DNA of 25,582 nucleotides, taken from the NCBI GenBank assembly GCA_038746265.1, contig JBCDKU010000040.1, positions 1-25,582 of the forward strand, written 5' to 3'. A program made the position numbers and the translations under genes. The stretch comes from JBCBKP01 sp038746265 (lineage in GTDB: Bacteria; Planctomycetota; Phycisphaerae; Phycisphaerales; UBA1924). Below are positions 1 through 7,169 of the stretch, in pieces. The notes under the pieces are model-generated. The model ran no database searches. It worked only from the letters and a program-made list of their open reading frames with translations, and had not been told where the DNA came from. Position 1 is the first letter of the stretch. Every line of letters starts with the position of its first letter.

Positions 1-273
1 CGCGAGGGCGCGAACAACGGGAACCGGTTCCTCGCGGCTCGTCTGAAGGGGCCGCTCGGGCTTGCTGAGGGCGGGGCGACGTATCTGGAGCCGTACGGCG
101 AGGAGCAGCCGGCGTTGTGGGCGGCGTTCAAGGGGCGGCTTGACGGGCTGGAGCTGTCGGCGTCGGAGCGTGATGAGGTCGTGGCGTCGGCGCGGGAGAT
201 GTTCGAGCTGATCCGGCTGGTGCACGGGGACTTTGAGGCACGGCTGGGATCGGTGGAGGCGGCGGGGGTCTGA
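1..273 (+). CDS. Heme oxygenase-like protein, C-terminal part (5' end outside window)
   Basis: Frame 1 is open from the window edge to TGA at 271-273, giving the last 90 residues of a protein. The segment starts with an NNGNRFLAARL stretch and continues with YLEPYGEEQPALWAAFKGRL and an amphipathic helix ending in MFELIRLVHGDFEARL. This order (small-residue helix, then a Tyr/Gly-rich turn, W..FK helix and a final long helix) resembles the C-terminal half of bacterial biliverdin-producing heme oxygenases and related heme-oxygenase-fold proteins. The proximal heme ligand would lie in the missing N-terminal part, so neither heme binding nor activity can be judged. It is followed, 72 bp later, by the co-directional decarboxylase gene. 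Family assignment is from memory of sequence patterns; another heme-oxygenase-fold enzyme is a real alternative. Confidence 0.55.
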   Translation, partial: REGANNGNRFLAARLKGPLGLAEGGATYLEPYGEEQPALWAAFKGRLDGLELSASERDEVVASAREMFELIRLVHGDFEARLGSVEAAGV

Positions 274-281
274 GATCGGGG

Positions 282-303
282 AGGCGGGCGGGAAGCCCGT
301 CCT
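282..303 (+). terminator. Hairpin after the heme-oxygenase-like gene
   Basis: AGGCGGGC (282-289) can pair with GCCCGTCCT (295-303) around a 5-nt GGGAA loop, with a single bulged base. It lies 9 bp after the stop codon. There is no T-tract, so factor-independent termination is uncertain; it may only stabilise the 3' end of the transcript. Confidence 0.35.
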
Positions 304-345
304 ACTGGAATTCATCACACCTTCTGGTCTCGTACCATCGCGGCC

Positions 346-1701
346 GTGGACGCCCTGACGTATCGAGATGGTGAGCTGTACGTCGAGCAGGCGCGACTGA
401 CGGATGTTGCCGCGCGGCACGGGACGCCGGCGATCGTGTATTCGTCGGAGATCATCACCTCGAACTGCGATCGGATGCTCAAGGCGTTCAGCCCGGTGGA
501 TGCGGCGCTGCGTGTGGCGATCAAGTCGGTCGGGAACGCGGGCGTGCTGCGTGCGGCGGTGAAGCACGGGGCGGGGCTGTGCGCGATCGGGGGGTTCGAG
601 CTTGAGCGGGCGTGGCTGACGGGGTGCGACATGTTCGATGTCGTGCTCGCGGGGCTCGGCAAGACGGACGAGGATCTGCGGGCGGCGCTGGACGGGCTGT
701 ACAGCCCGCTGTTTGCTGCGGGCGCGGTGGTGCGGGAGCGTCCGGCGACGTACCGCGGGCCCGTCGGCTTGCTTGTTGCGGAGTCGGCGCAGGAGCTGGA
801 GCGGATCGAGCGGATCGCGGACGGGCTTCGGATTAACTGCCGTGTGCTGCTTCGGGTGAATTCGGACGAGGCGGCGAGCGCGGAGAGCAAGTTCGGGGTC
901 TCGCCCGAGGCGGCGCTGGAGCTGCTTTCGCATGATCGGAATTCGCGGGCGGCGGTGGTGGGGCTGCACACGCATGTGGGGCCCTCGATCCATGATCTGG
1001 GTCGGATGCAGATCGCGGTGGAGGGGCTGGTGGAGCTGTTCGAGCGGCTCGACTCGCAAGCGGCGGCGCGCGGATCCCAACGATTCGACACGATCGATAT
1101 CGGCGGCGGGTTTGCCGCGATCGGTCTGTCGAAACGGGTGCCGACACCCGAGGAGTACGCGGCGGTCTTGTGTCCTTCGCTCACGAATCTGGCGCGGCGG
1201 GGTGTGCGGGTGCTGCTGGAGCCCGGGCGCGCGGTGTTCGGGTCGTCGGCTGTTTTGGTGACGACGGTGATCGATGTGAAGAAGGGCGAGGATCGCGCGT
1301 TCGCGGTGTGCGACGCGGGGATCAACGAGAAGACGCGGCCCGCGCAGACGGAGGGGTTCCGGATGGCGTGGCCCGTTGTGGTTCCGAAGGGGATGGAGCC
1401 TCCGCAGTCGGGCGATGATCGTCTGGATACCGAGGGCCTGGAGTGGACGGACATCGTGGGGCCGGGCGGGCTTGATAACGATGCGATCGCGCGGGGGCGG
1501 CTGTGTCCGCCGGTGAAGCCGGGTGATTTGATCGCGGTGTTCGGCGCGGGCGCGTACACGCGGGAGGCGCTGACGACGTCGGACGAGCGGTGCACGCCTG
1601 CCGAGCTGTTGGTGGAGCAGTACAACGTGCGTCAGACGCGTCCGCGTCGGACGATGCTCGACGCGCTGGGCCCTGAGGCCGACGCGGCGAAGGGCTGGTA
1701 G
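346..1701 (+). CDS. PLP-dependent (fold type III) decarboxylase, diaminopimelate decarboxylase-like
   Basis: This 451-aa protein has the alanine-racemase-fold decarboxylase layout. The PLP lysine is K60 in VAIKSVGNAG; GLHTHVGPSIHD (207-218) corresponds to the family's GLHxHIGS segment; DIGGGF (251-256) and LEPGRAV (291-297) bind the cofactor phosphate; VCDAGINEKTRP (321-332) and AGAY (401-404) match the C-terminal barrel motifs. The family normally decarboxylates meso-diaminopimelate, ornithine, arginine or carboxynorspermidine. Oddly, the place of the catalytic Cys motif (CESxD in LysA) reads GPGGLDND (372-379), so the Cys supplied across the dimer seems absent. The substrate may therefore not be diaminopimelate. 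GTG is taken as start because it precedes the first conserved segment at a normal distance; no strong ribosome-binding site is visible. The next gene starts 5 bp after its stop, so the two are probably co-translated. Confidence 0.8.
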   Translation: MDALTYRDGELYVEQARLTDVAARHGTPAIVYSSEIITSNCDRMLKAFSPVDAALRVAIKSVGNAGVLRAAVKHGAGLCAIGGFELERAWLTGCDMFDVVLAGLGKTDEDLRAALDGLYSPLFAAGAVVRERPATYRGPVGLLVAESAQELERIERIADGLRINCRVLLRVNSDEAASAESKFGVSPEAALELLSHDRNSRAAVVGLHTHVGPSIHDLGRMQIAVEGLVELFERLDSQAAARGSQRFDTIDIGGGFAAIGLSKRVPTPEEYAAVLCPSLTNLARRGVRVLLEPGRAVFGSSAVLVTTVIDVKKGEDRAFAVCDAGINEKTRPAQTEGFRMAWPVVVPKGMEPPQSGDDRLDTEGLEWTDIVGPGGLDNDAIARGRLCPPVKPGDLIAVFGAGAYTREALTTSDERCTPAELLVEQYNVRQTRPRRTMLDALGPEADAAKGW

Positions 1702-1706
1702 CGCGG

Positions 1707-4220
1707 GTGGTTTCGATTCTGAAGAAGAAGCGCGTGCATGTTCCGCTCGGAATCGCGGCGGCGGTGTACGCGCTGCTTGTGGTGTGGTCGCATGTCGTGA
1801 TGCCGCCGGAGCCGAAGCCGGTCGTGGCGTCGCCCAGTCTTGAGGTTCCGGCGTTCACGCAGGAGGGCGTCGATACGACGTTCACGCGGCGCGGGGGGGT
1901 GGTGGCGGTTCACTACGACCATCGGCCGGCGCGTGGCGCGGAGATCGGGGCGTCGGGCCGGCCCGTGGTCGTGCTGATCCACGGGACGCCCGGTTCGCTG
2001 AGCAACTTTGATGCGGTGGCGCCGCGGCTGAACTCGGCGGGGTACGAGACGCTCGCATTGGACCTGCCCGGGTTCGGCGGCTCGACGCGGCACGCGCCGG
2101 ACATCGGGATTCTCGCGCACGCGAAGATGCTTGACGCGGTGCTCTCGCAGCTCGGGATCGGCGAGGCGCACGTGGTCGGGTTCAGCCTTGGTGGTGGTGT
2201 CGCGCTGCATTTGGCGGATCTGTCGCCCGCGAAGGTGCGGACGGTGACGCTGCTGGCGTCGATCGGGACGCAGGCGACGGAGGGGATGGGGAGCTTCCAT
2301 CTGGAGCACGCGAAGTACGCGCTGGGGTTCGGGGCGGTGTGGCTTCTAGAGAACGCGACGCCTCACTTCGGGAGGATCACGGGGCTCGATCCGCTGCGGG
2401 CGATGCTGGTGAACGTGTTCGACACGGACCAGCGGCCCTTGCGTGAGATCATGGAGTCGATGGAGCAGCCCGTGCTGATCCTGCACGGGCGGAAGGATCC
2501 GCTTGTCCGGCACTGGGCGGCGGAGGAGCACTACAAGATCATCCCCACGGCACGTCTGGTGATGACGCCCTATTCGCACTTCATGCCGTTCCGGCATCCG
2601 GATCTGGTGGCCGAGGAGTTGACCGCGTTCTTCGGTCGGCACGACGAGCCGGGCGTGGCGGCGCTGACGGACTACGACAACAGGGCGCCTGTCGCGGAGC
2701 GGCAGCGGCTTGAGTTTGTGCTTGCGTGGCTCTTCGGGATCCCGTGGTGGTTCAAGCTGGCGCTGATCGCGGTCGCGGCGCGGGCGAAGCCCGAGACGAC
2801 GACGACGATCGCGGGGCTGCTCCTCGCGACGGCGACGTTTGACTTCGGGCTGAGCTTCTTCGGGATCGTGCTCGGGCGGATGCTCACGCCCGGCAACGAG
2901 TGGGACCGGTACCCGGTGACGCGGCGGCTGCTGACGCTCCCGTGGACGGCGATCGGGCTCGGGCTGACGGCGACGGCGTTCGCGATCGTCGAGATGAACG
3001 TGCTGGATCCGATCGGGCTGCGGCTCAATGTCGTGTTCGCGGTGCCGTTGGTGGTGCTGCTGACGCTGTTGCTCCGCGCGATCCGGCATATCGGGACGCC
3101 CGATGGGGTGCGGAAGATCCGGGCGGCGATCAAGCGGGCGCAGCATCACGAGTGGTGGCCGCAGTGGTTCATCTATGTGGCGCTGATCCCGCAGTATGTC
3201 ACGCAGGCGATCCGGACGGGGCACGGGTTCGGGTTCACGGCGGCGAACCCGGGCGTGGGCGCGGGCGGCGGGGTGTTCGGGGAGTCGAAGGCGCAGATCC
3301 TCGATGCGCTTCGGTCCGCGCCCGAGGGCACGGTGCTGCAGCACGCGACGATCACGAACAACCGACCCGCGGACGTGCGCGCGAGAGAGGCGGCCCGCGC
3401 GATCGCGGATCGGTCCGAGCTCGGCGGGTACCCGATCGTCGGGAAGCCCTCGTCGGGCGACGGCGGGGCGGGGGTGCGGATCATCAAGTCGGAGGCGGAT
3501 CTGGAGCGGTTCTTCGAGCAGACGCCCGCGGAGGCGGTGATCCAGGAGTTCCACGCGGGGCCGTTGGAGTGTGGCGTGCTGTGGGTGCGCAAGCCGGAGT
3601 ACGTCGATCGCGAGCCGCCGGCGGGCGAGCGTGCGGGGTCGATCTTCATGATCAACCGGAAGGAGTTCCGGTATCTGACGGGCGACGGCGAGCGGACGCT
3701 TCGGCAGCTCATCTGGCGCGAGCCGCGGCTTCGGTGTCAGCGTGAGGTGTTCTTCCGTCGGTTTGTCGATCGGCTGGATGAGGTCGTGCCGGCGGGCGAG
3801 ACGATCCAGATGTCGCAGGTGGCGAACCACAAGCAGGGGACGATCTTTACCGACGGGCAGGATCTGATCACGGACGAGCTGGAGCGGGTGATCGATGAGA
3901 TCTGCACGAGCTTCCGCGGCAAGGGCGGCAAGCCGTTCGATATCGGGCGGTTCGATATCCGCTACGAATCGGACGAGCTGTTGCGGAAGGGCCGGGGCTT
4001 CGCGGCGGTCGAGCTCAACGGCGTGACGAGCGAGCCGACGAGCATCTATGACCCACAGTGGAGCCCGGTCGCGGCGGTGAAGATGCTGTACCGGTACTGG
4101 TACCTGCTGTATGAGATCGGCTCGCGGCGGATCCGCGCAGGGGAGCGTTCGATCGGGCTGTTCGGGATGATCGGCTTCGCGGTTGGGGCGATCCGGCGGG
4201 AGCGGACGGCTGCGGATTGA
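1707..4220 (+). CDS. Alpha/beta hydrolase - membrane segment - ATP-grasp fusion protein
   Basis: An 837-aa fusion in one uninterrupted frame. Residues 13-31 form a membrane anchor. Residues 86-310 are an alpha/beta hydrolase: oxyanion turn HGTPGS (92-97), nucleophile elbow GFSLGG with S160, acid D264 in HGRKDP, base H291 in YSHFMP. Residues 336-460 hold several hydrophobic helices. From about 483 a block WWPQWFIYVALIPQY, TAANPG and GGVFGESK precedes an ATP-grasp ligase fold: K580 in VGKPSSGDGGAG, E614 in QEFHAG, and metal ligands D749 (FDIRY) and E769/N771 (VELNG). ATP-grasp enzymes join a carboxylate to an amine or thiol using ATP. The ATP-grasp half resembles proteins often annotated as D-alanine--D-alanine-ligase-like or carboxylate-amine ligase; the substrate is unknown. 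GTG start 5 bp after the decarboxylase stop points to a shared pathway. All catalytic residues of both enzymes appear intact. Confidence 0.75.
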   Translation: MVSILKKKRVHVPLGIAAAVYALLVVWSHVVMPPEPKPVVASPSLEVPAFTQEGVDTTFTRRGGVVAVHYDHRPARGAEIGASGRPVVVLIHGTPGSLSNFDAVAPRLNSAGYETLALDLPGFGGSTRHAPDIGILAHAKMLDAVLSQLGIGEAHVVGFSLGGGVALHLADLSPAKVRTVTLLASIGTQATEGMGSFHLEHAKYALGFGAVWLLENATPHFGRITGLDPLRAMLVNVFDTDQRPLREIMESMEQPVLILHGRKDPLVRHWAAEEHYKIIPTARLVMTPYSHFMPFRHPDLVAEELTAFFGRHDEPGVAALTDYDNRAPVAERQRLEFVLAWLFGIPWWFKLALIAVAARAKPETTTTIAGLLLATATFDFGLSFFGIVLGRMLTPGNEWDRYPVTRRLLTLPWTAIGLGLTATAFAIVEMNVLDPIGLRLNVVFAVPLVVLLTLLLRAIRHIGTPDGVRKIRAAIKRAQHHEWWPQWFIYVALIPQYVTQAIRTGHGFGFTAANPGVGAGGGVFGESKAQILDALRSAPEGTVLQHATITNNRPADVRAREAARAIADRSELGGYPIVGKPSSGDGGAGVRIIKSEADLERFFEQTPAEAVIQEFHAGPLECGVLWVRKPEYVDREPPAGERAGSIFMINRKEFRYLTGDGERTLRQLIWREPRLRCQREVFFRRFVDRLDEVVPAGETIQMSQVANHKQGTIFTDGQDLITDELERVIDEICTSFRGKGGKPFDIGRFDIRYESDELLRKGRGFAAVELNGVTSEPTSIYDPQWSPVAAVKMLYRYWYLLYEIGSRRIRAGERSIGLFGMIGFAVGAIRRERTAAD

Positions 4221-4262
4221 GGGGTGGTTGCATGGGCGGCAATGGCGGCCTTGCTGGCGGTG

Positions 4263-4352
4263 TTTCGTGCCGTCCGACGGTCGCACTGGCGGCGGAGACC
4301 GCCAGTGGCACCCTGCGACGTTGGATCGGCACTGGCGGGCGAGCCGCCGGTG
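4263..4352 (+). repeat. Palindromic intergenic repeat, copy A (two hairpins)
   Basis: First unit: CACTGGCGG (4284-4292), 6-nt spacer, CCGCCAGTG (4299-4307), a perfect 9-bp inverted repeat followed by GCACCC. Second unit: CACTGGCGG (4330-4338), 5-nt spacer, CCGCCGGTG (4344-4352), with one mismatch that would be a G-U pair in RNA. The first unit with its left flank (4263-4314) is almost identical to 16014-16065. It sits about 45 bp after the stop of the fusion gene and may also act as a terminator or mRNA 3' stabiliser. Together with the 13-bp repeats it fills most of the 307-bp gap between 4220 and 4528; I see no gene there. Confidence 0.8.
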
Positions 4353-4400
4353 GCACGCGGTGGTTGATGTGGTGGGCTTTCGGGGGCTGGGGGTGGTGGT

Positions 4401-4452
4401 CTTGCGGTTCTGGCTTGCGGATCTGGCTTGCGGATTTCGCTTGCGGGGTGTG
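4401..4452 (+). repeat. 13-bp tandem repeat, four copies
   Basis: Four consecutive 13-nt units start at 4401, 4414, 4427 and 4440, each beginning CTTGCGG. Units 2 and 3 share CTTGCGGAT and units 1 and 2 share the ending CTGG. The array lies 75-127 bp upstream of the ATG of the cupin gene. The repeated CTTGCGG is the reverse complement of CCGCAAG at 4512-4518, which overlaps that gene's Shine-Dalgarno sequence. Confidence 0.8.
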
Positions 4453-4470
4453 CTGGCTCGGGGTAGCTTC

Positions 4471-4488
4471 TTGGGAATGAGTTCTCAA
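4471..4488 (+). promoter_or_regulatory. Imperfect inverted repeat upstream of the cupin gene
   Basis: TTGGGAA (4471-4477) and TTCTCAA (4482-4488) form a 7-nt inverted repeat with one mismatch around a 4-nt spacer, 39 bp before the ATG. It could be an operator or an RNA hairpin; no clear -35/-10 pair was found beside it. Confidence 0.3.
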
Positions 4489-4510
4489 TAGCGTGGTGCT
4501 TTCGCGGGTG

Positions 4511-4521
4511 TCCGCAAGGAG
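4511..4521 (+). promoter_or_regulatory. Shine-Dalgarno site complementary to the upstream 13-bp repeats
   Basis: AAGGAG (4516-4521) is a strong ribosome-binding site 6 bp before the ATG at 4528. The overlapping TCCGCAAG (4511-4518) is perfectly complementary to CTTGCGGA in tandem-repeat units 2 and 3, and 7 of its bases pair with units 1 and 4. If the repeats are in the transcript they could mask this site. Confidence 0.45.
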
Positions 4522-4527
4522 TCGTGC

Positions 4528-5328
4528 ATGCAGTTCTGGACGTTGGACGAGATCGAGCAGCACGCGATGGCGGACCATGAAGTGGGCGAGGAGATCTCAC
4601 CCGGTGTGACGGTCACGCGGCGGCGGATTCTGCAGCTTGGCTTGGCGGGCGCGGCGGGTCTGCTGGTGGGTGGGCCGGCGCTCGGGCGGGTGCGGGGTGC
4701 GTTGGATGATGATCCCGATTCGCCGCTTCGCATTCATCAGTTGATGGCGGAGTTGTGGCCGCGTGCGAAGGAGTTGATCGGTGCGGACCGTCCGGATGAG
4801 GCGGCGTATCTGGCGGCGGTGACTCGGTTGCTGACGCGGTACACGCCGATCGAGCCGTGGTGGATGGGCCCGCCGAACGAGAACGGGTTCGCGATGCACC
4901 CGGCGGCGCGGATGCCTCCGGTGGTGGTGTTTGACATTCACATGCAGCCGGGTGCGACGATCCATCTGCACGATCACCGGCATTACAACGGTGTGCTGCT
5001 GTGCAACGAGGGGAGTTACCGCTGCCGGAACTTCGACATCGTGCAGCCGGACGGTCGTGGGCTCGATGTTGCCGCCGGCGAGGTGCCGCCGGTCGGCGAG
5101 GACTTTCTGATTCGGCAGAACGCGGACAAGACGCTCGTGCCTGGGGAGTTCTCGACGCTGTCGCGTGACCGAGACAACATTCATCATGTCGAGGCGGGGC
5201 CTGACGGGTGCAAGCTGACGGATGTGTTCACGCACTTCCGTCCCGAGGCGCGGTCGCATCGGATTGAGTGGGATGATCAGCCGTTGGAGAAGCGGGGGGA
5301 TGTGTACCGGGTCGCGTGGAGGACGTAG
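4528..5328 (+). CDS. Tat-exported cupin-fold protein, thiol-dioxygenase-like
   Basis: This 266-aa protein has a twin-arginine signal: TRRRILQ (30-36) followed by a hydrophobic stretch LGLAGAAGLLVGG, preceded by a 29-residue n-region. The mature part carries a cupin pattern: PGATIHLHDHRHYNGVLLCNEG (start 141; putative metal histidines H148, H150), then NIHHVEAG (217-224, H219/H220) before a TDVFTHF strand. Spacing and surroundings resemble cysteine dioxygenase and cysteamine/plant cysteine oxidase type enzymes, which use a mononuclear iron to oxidise thiols, but the substrate is not predictable. The start is well supported by AAGGAG 6 bp upstream. The next gene begins 3 bp after the stop and has a thiol-disulfide-type motif, so an extracytoplasmic thiol-related role for the pair is plausible inference. 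Export of such a cupin by Tat fits cofactor insertion in the cytoplasm before transport. Confidence 0.65.
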   Translation: MQFWTLDEIEQHAMADHEVGEEISPGVTVTRRRILQLGLAGAAGLLVGGPALGRVRGALDDDPDSPLRIHQLMAELWPRAKELIGADRPDEAAYLAAVTRLLTRYTPIEPWWMGPPNENGFAMHPAARMPPVVVFDIHMQPGATIHLHDHRHYNGVLLCNEGSYRCRNFDIVQPDGRGLDVAAGEVPPVGEDFLIRQNADKTLVPGEFSTLSRDRDNIHHVEAGPDGCKLTDVFTHFRPEARSHRIEWDDQPLEKRGDVYRVAWRT

Positions 5329-5331
5329 TTC

Positions 5332-7098
5332 ATGGCTGATGATTCACGCCCGATTCTTCTGTTCGACGGCGTGTGCAATCTGTGCGATGCCGCGGTGCAG
5401 TTCGTGATCGACCGCGATCGGAAGGAGCGCTTTCGTTTCGCGGCGTTGCAGTCTGATGCAGCGCGGGCGGCGCTGCGTGATGCCGGGGCGCCCCACGATC
5501 TGCCCGACAGCATGATCGTGATCGATGGCGACGGCATCCGCACGCGGTCGGATGCGGCGCTGGCGGTTGCGCGGCGGCTTGGCTTCCCGTGGTCGCTCCT
5601 GGTGGTGCTGTGGATCGTTCCCCGGTTCATCCGGGATCCGATGTACGCATGGATTGCGCGCAACCGGTATCGGTGGTTCGGTCGTCAGACGGCGTGCCGC
5701 GTGCCGATGCCGGAGCTGCGCGAGCGGTTCCTGGATGCCGATGAGCCGGTGCGGGCCGTCGCGCCCGAGGAGCCGACGCTGCGGCAGGCATCGAGCGAGG
5801 CGCGTGGGCTTGGTCTTGCGACGCTTCCGCACCGCTTGGTTCTGGTGTACCCGGTTGTTTTCATGCTGCCGTTCCCGCTGACGCTGCTCAGCCTGCTTGA
5901 TGTGATCCCGGGTGTCGGCGGTTCGTTTATCGCGACGGCGCGGAACTGGCTGATCGGTCTGCACGGCGAAGCGACGCAGCCTGCCATCGCGTGGCTCGGT
6001 CGTGTGCTGACGGGCGAGACGCCTTCGTTCGAGTTCACGGGGAGCGGCGACGGTGTGGCGTCGTACCTCGGCGTGCTGCTGGATCTGATCATCGCGTGCG
6101 TTGTTGCGGTCGGCTGGTGGGCGTGGCGTCGGGGCCGGCCTGTTTCGAGGCGGACGGCCGATGCGTGCCGTGTGCTTGTGCGGTACTTCCTGATCTCGGT
6201 GATGCTGTCGTACGGGCTTTCGAAGGTGTTCCCGCTTCAGTTCGCGGCGATGGGGCCCGACCGGATCTTGCAGCCGTACGGGGATTCGTCGCCGATGGGG
6301 CTGCTGTGGACGTTTATGGGCGCGAGCACGGGGTATCAGATGTTCGGCGGGTGGGCCGAGGTTCTGGGCGCGGTGCTTTTGGTCTTCCGGCGGACGTCGC
6401 TGCTTGGGGCGCTGGCGGTTGCGGCGGTGATGACGAACGTGTTCGCGATGAACGTGTTCTTTGATGTGCCGGTGAAGCTGTACTCGTTCCACTATCTCGT
6501 CTTCGCGCTGCTGATCGCGTTGCCCGACGTGCCGCGGCTCGCGGGGTTCTTCGTGGCGAACGTGCCCGTCGCGGCGCGCGATCTGCGGCCGTTCTGGCAC
6601 GGCTCGCGTTCGTGCGCGGTTGCGTGCGGGCTGCTCAAGGTAGCGCTTGTCGGCGGCATGTTGTGGAGCAACACCGAGTCGCGGCTCGATCGGATGCGGA
6701 GCTCCGGGCCTTGGGCCGAGAAGAGCGATCTGCACGGGATCTACCGCGTGGAATCGTTCGAGCTGTCATCGGGCGGATCGGCGGAGCCCGGCGCGGGCTG
6801 GCTCCGTGTCGGGCTCAACCCGCCGTGGAGCGCGACGGTTCAGTTTGCGGACGGGCTCGCGCGACGGATGCGGATGCGGCTCGACGAGGAGGCCTCGACG
6901 CTTGCGCTGTACGACCGATCGCTTCTGGAGCCCGAGGACGAGCCGATGACGCTCGAGCGGCTTGATGACGGGCGTGTGAGGCTGACGGGTGTGTTCGAGG
7001 GTGAGCCGGTTGTGATCACGATGAGACCGGATGGTCGCGAGAGCCTGTTCGCGTCGCGTGGGTTCAACTGGATCAACGAGTATCCGTTTAATCGATGA
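5332..7098 (+). CDS. DCC-family (DUF393) thiol-disulfide domain fused to DoxX-like membrane protein
   Basis: A 588-aa fusion. Residues 7-135 are a DCC/DUF393 domain: FDGVCNLC (11-18) with the CxxC-type pair C15/C18, the RYRWFGR motif (112-118) and C122. Residues about 165-445 contain roughly eight hydrophobic segments. Their centre has YGLSKVFPLQF, QPYGDSSPMGLLWTFMGAS, a glycine-rich AEVLGAVLL stretch and FFDVPVKLYSFHYLVF, a pattern I know from DoxX-like membrane proteins of myxobacteria and Bacteroidetes. Residues 446-588 are a soluble, beta-rich tail. DCC domains are thioredoxin-like and often fused to membrane modules; the role is presumed redox chemistry at the membrane. ATG start lies 3 bp after the cupin stop, with GGAGGA inside the end of that gene, which points to translational coupling. 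Whether the two halves function together is inference. Confidence 0.75.
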   Translation: MADDSRPILLFDGVCNLCDAAVQFVIDRDRKERFRFAALQSDAARAALRDAGAPHDLPDSMIVIDGDGIRTRSDAALAVARRLGFPWSLLVVLWIVPRFIRDPMYAWIARNRYRWFGRQTACRVPMPELRERFLDADEPVRAVAPEEPTLRQASSEARGLGLATLPHRLVLVYPVVFMLPFPLTLLSLLDVIPGVGGSFIATARNWLIGLHGEATQPAIAWLGRVLTGETPSFEFTGSGDGVASYLGVLLDLIIACVVAVGWWAWRRGRPVSRRTADACRVLVRYFLISVMLSYGLSKVFPLQFAAMGPDRILQPYGDSSPMGLLWTFMGASTGYQMFGGWAEVLGAVLLVFRRTSLLGALAVAAVMTNVFAMNVFFDVPVKLYSFHYLVFALLIALPDVPRLAGFFVANVPVAARDLRPFWHGSRSCAVACGLLKVALVGGMLWSNTESRLDRMRSSGPWAEKSDLHGIYRVESFELSSGGSAEPGAGWLRVGLNPPWSATVQFADGLARRMRMRLDEEASTLALYDRSLLEPEDEPMTLERLDDGRVRLTGVFEGEPVVITMRPDGRESLFASRGFNWINEYPFNR

Positions 7099-7103
7099 GT
7101 GCG

Positions 7104-7135
7104 GCGATGGCGGGCAAGCCGCCTGTGGCACCCTG
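7104..7135 (+). repeat. Palindromic intergenic repeat, copy B (degenerate)
   Basis: GGCGG (7109-7113), GCAAG spacer, CCGCC (7119-7123), then TGTGGCACCC, matching the core, spacer length and GTGGCACCC flank of copies A and C. It lies 5 bp after the stop of the DCC fusion gene, between convergent genes, and could serve as a terminator for either strand. Confidence 0.6.
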
Positions 7136-7169
7136 ATTCCGATGCTGGTCCCCGGTCCCTGATCCCCGC

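Noticed and set aside
2346..4286. 646-aa open frame on the - strand
   Set aside because: It is antisense to the hydrolase/ATP-grasp fusion, rich in Arg/Pro/His as expected from GC-rich shadow frames, and has no recognisable domain.
4217..4480. 87-aa open frame in the spacer before the cupin gene
   Set aside because: It is made of the palindromic and 13-bp repeats read as protein, is Gly/Trp-rich and has no ribosome-binding site.
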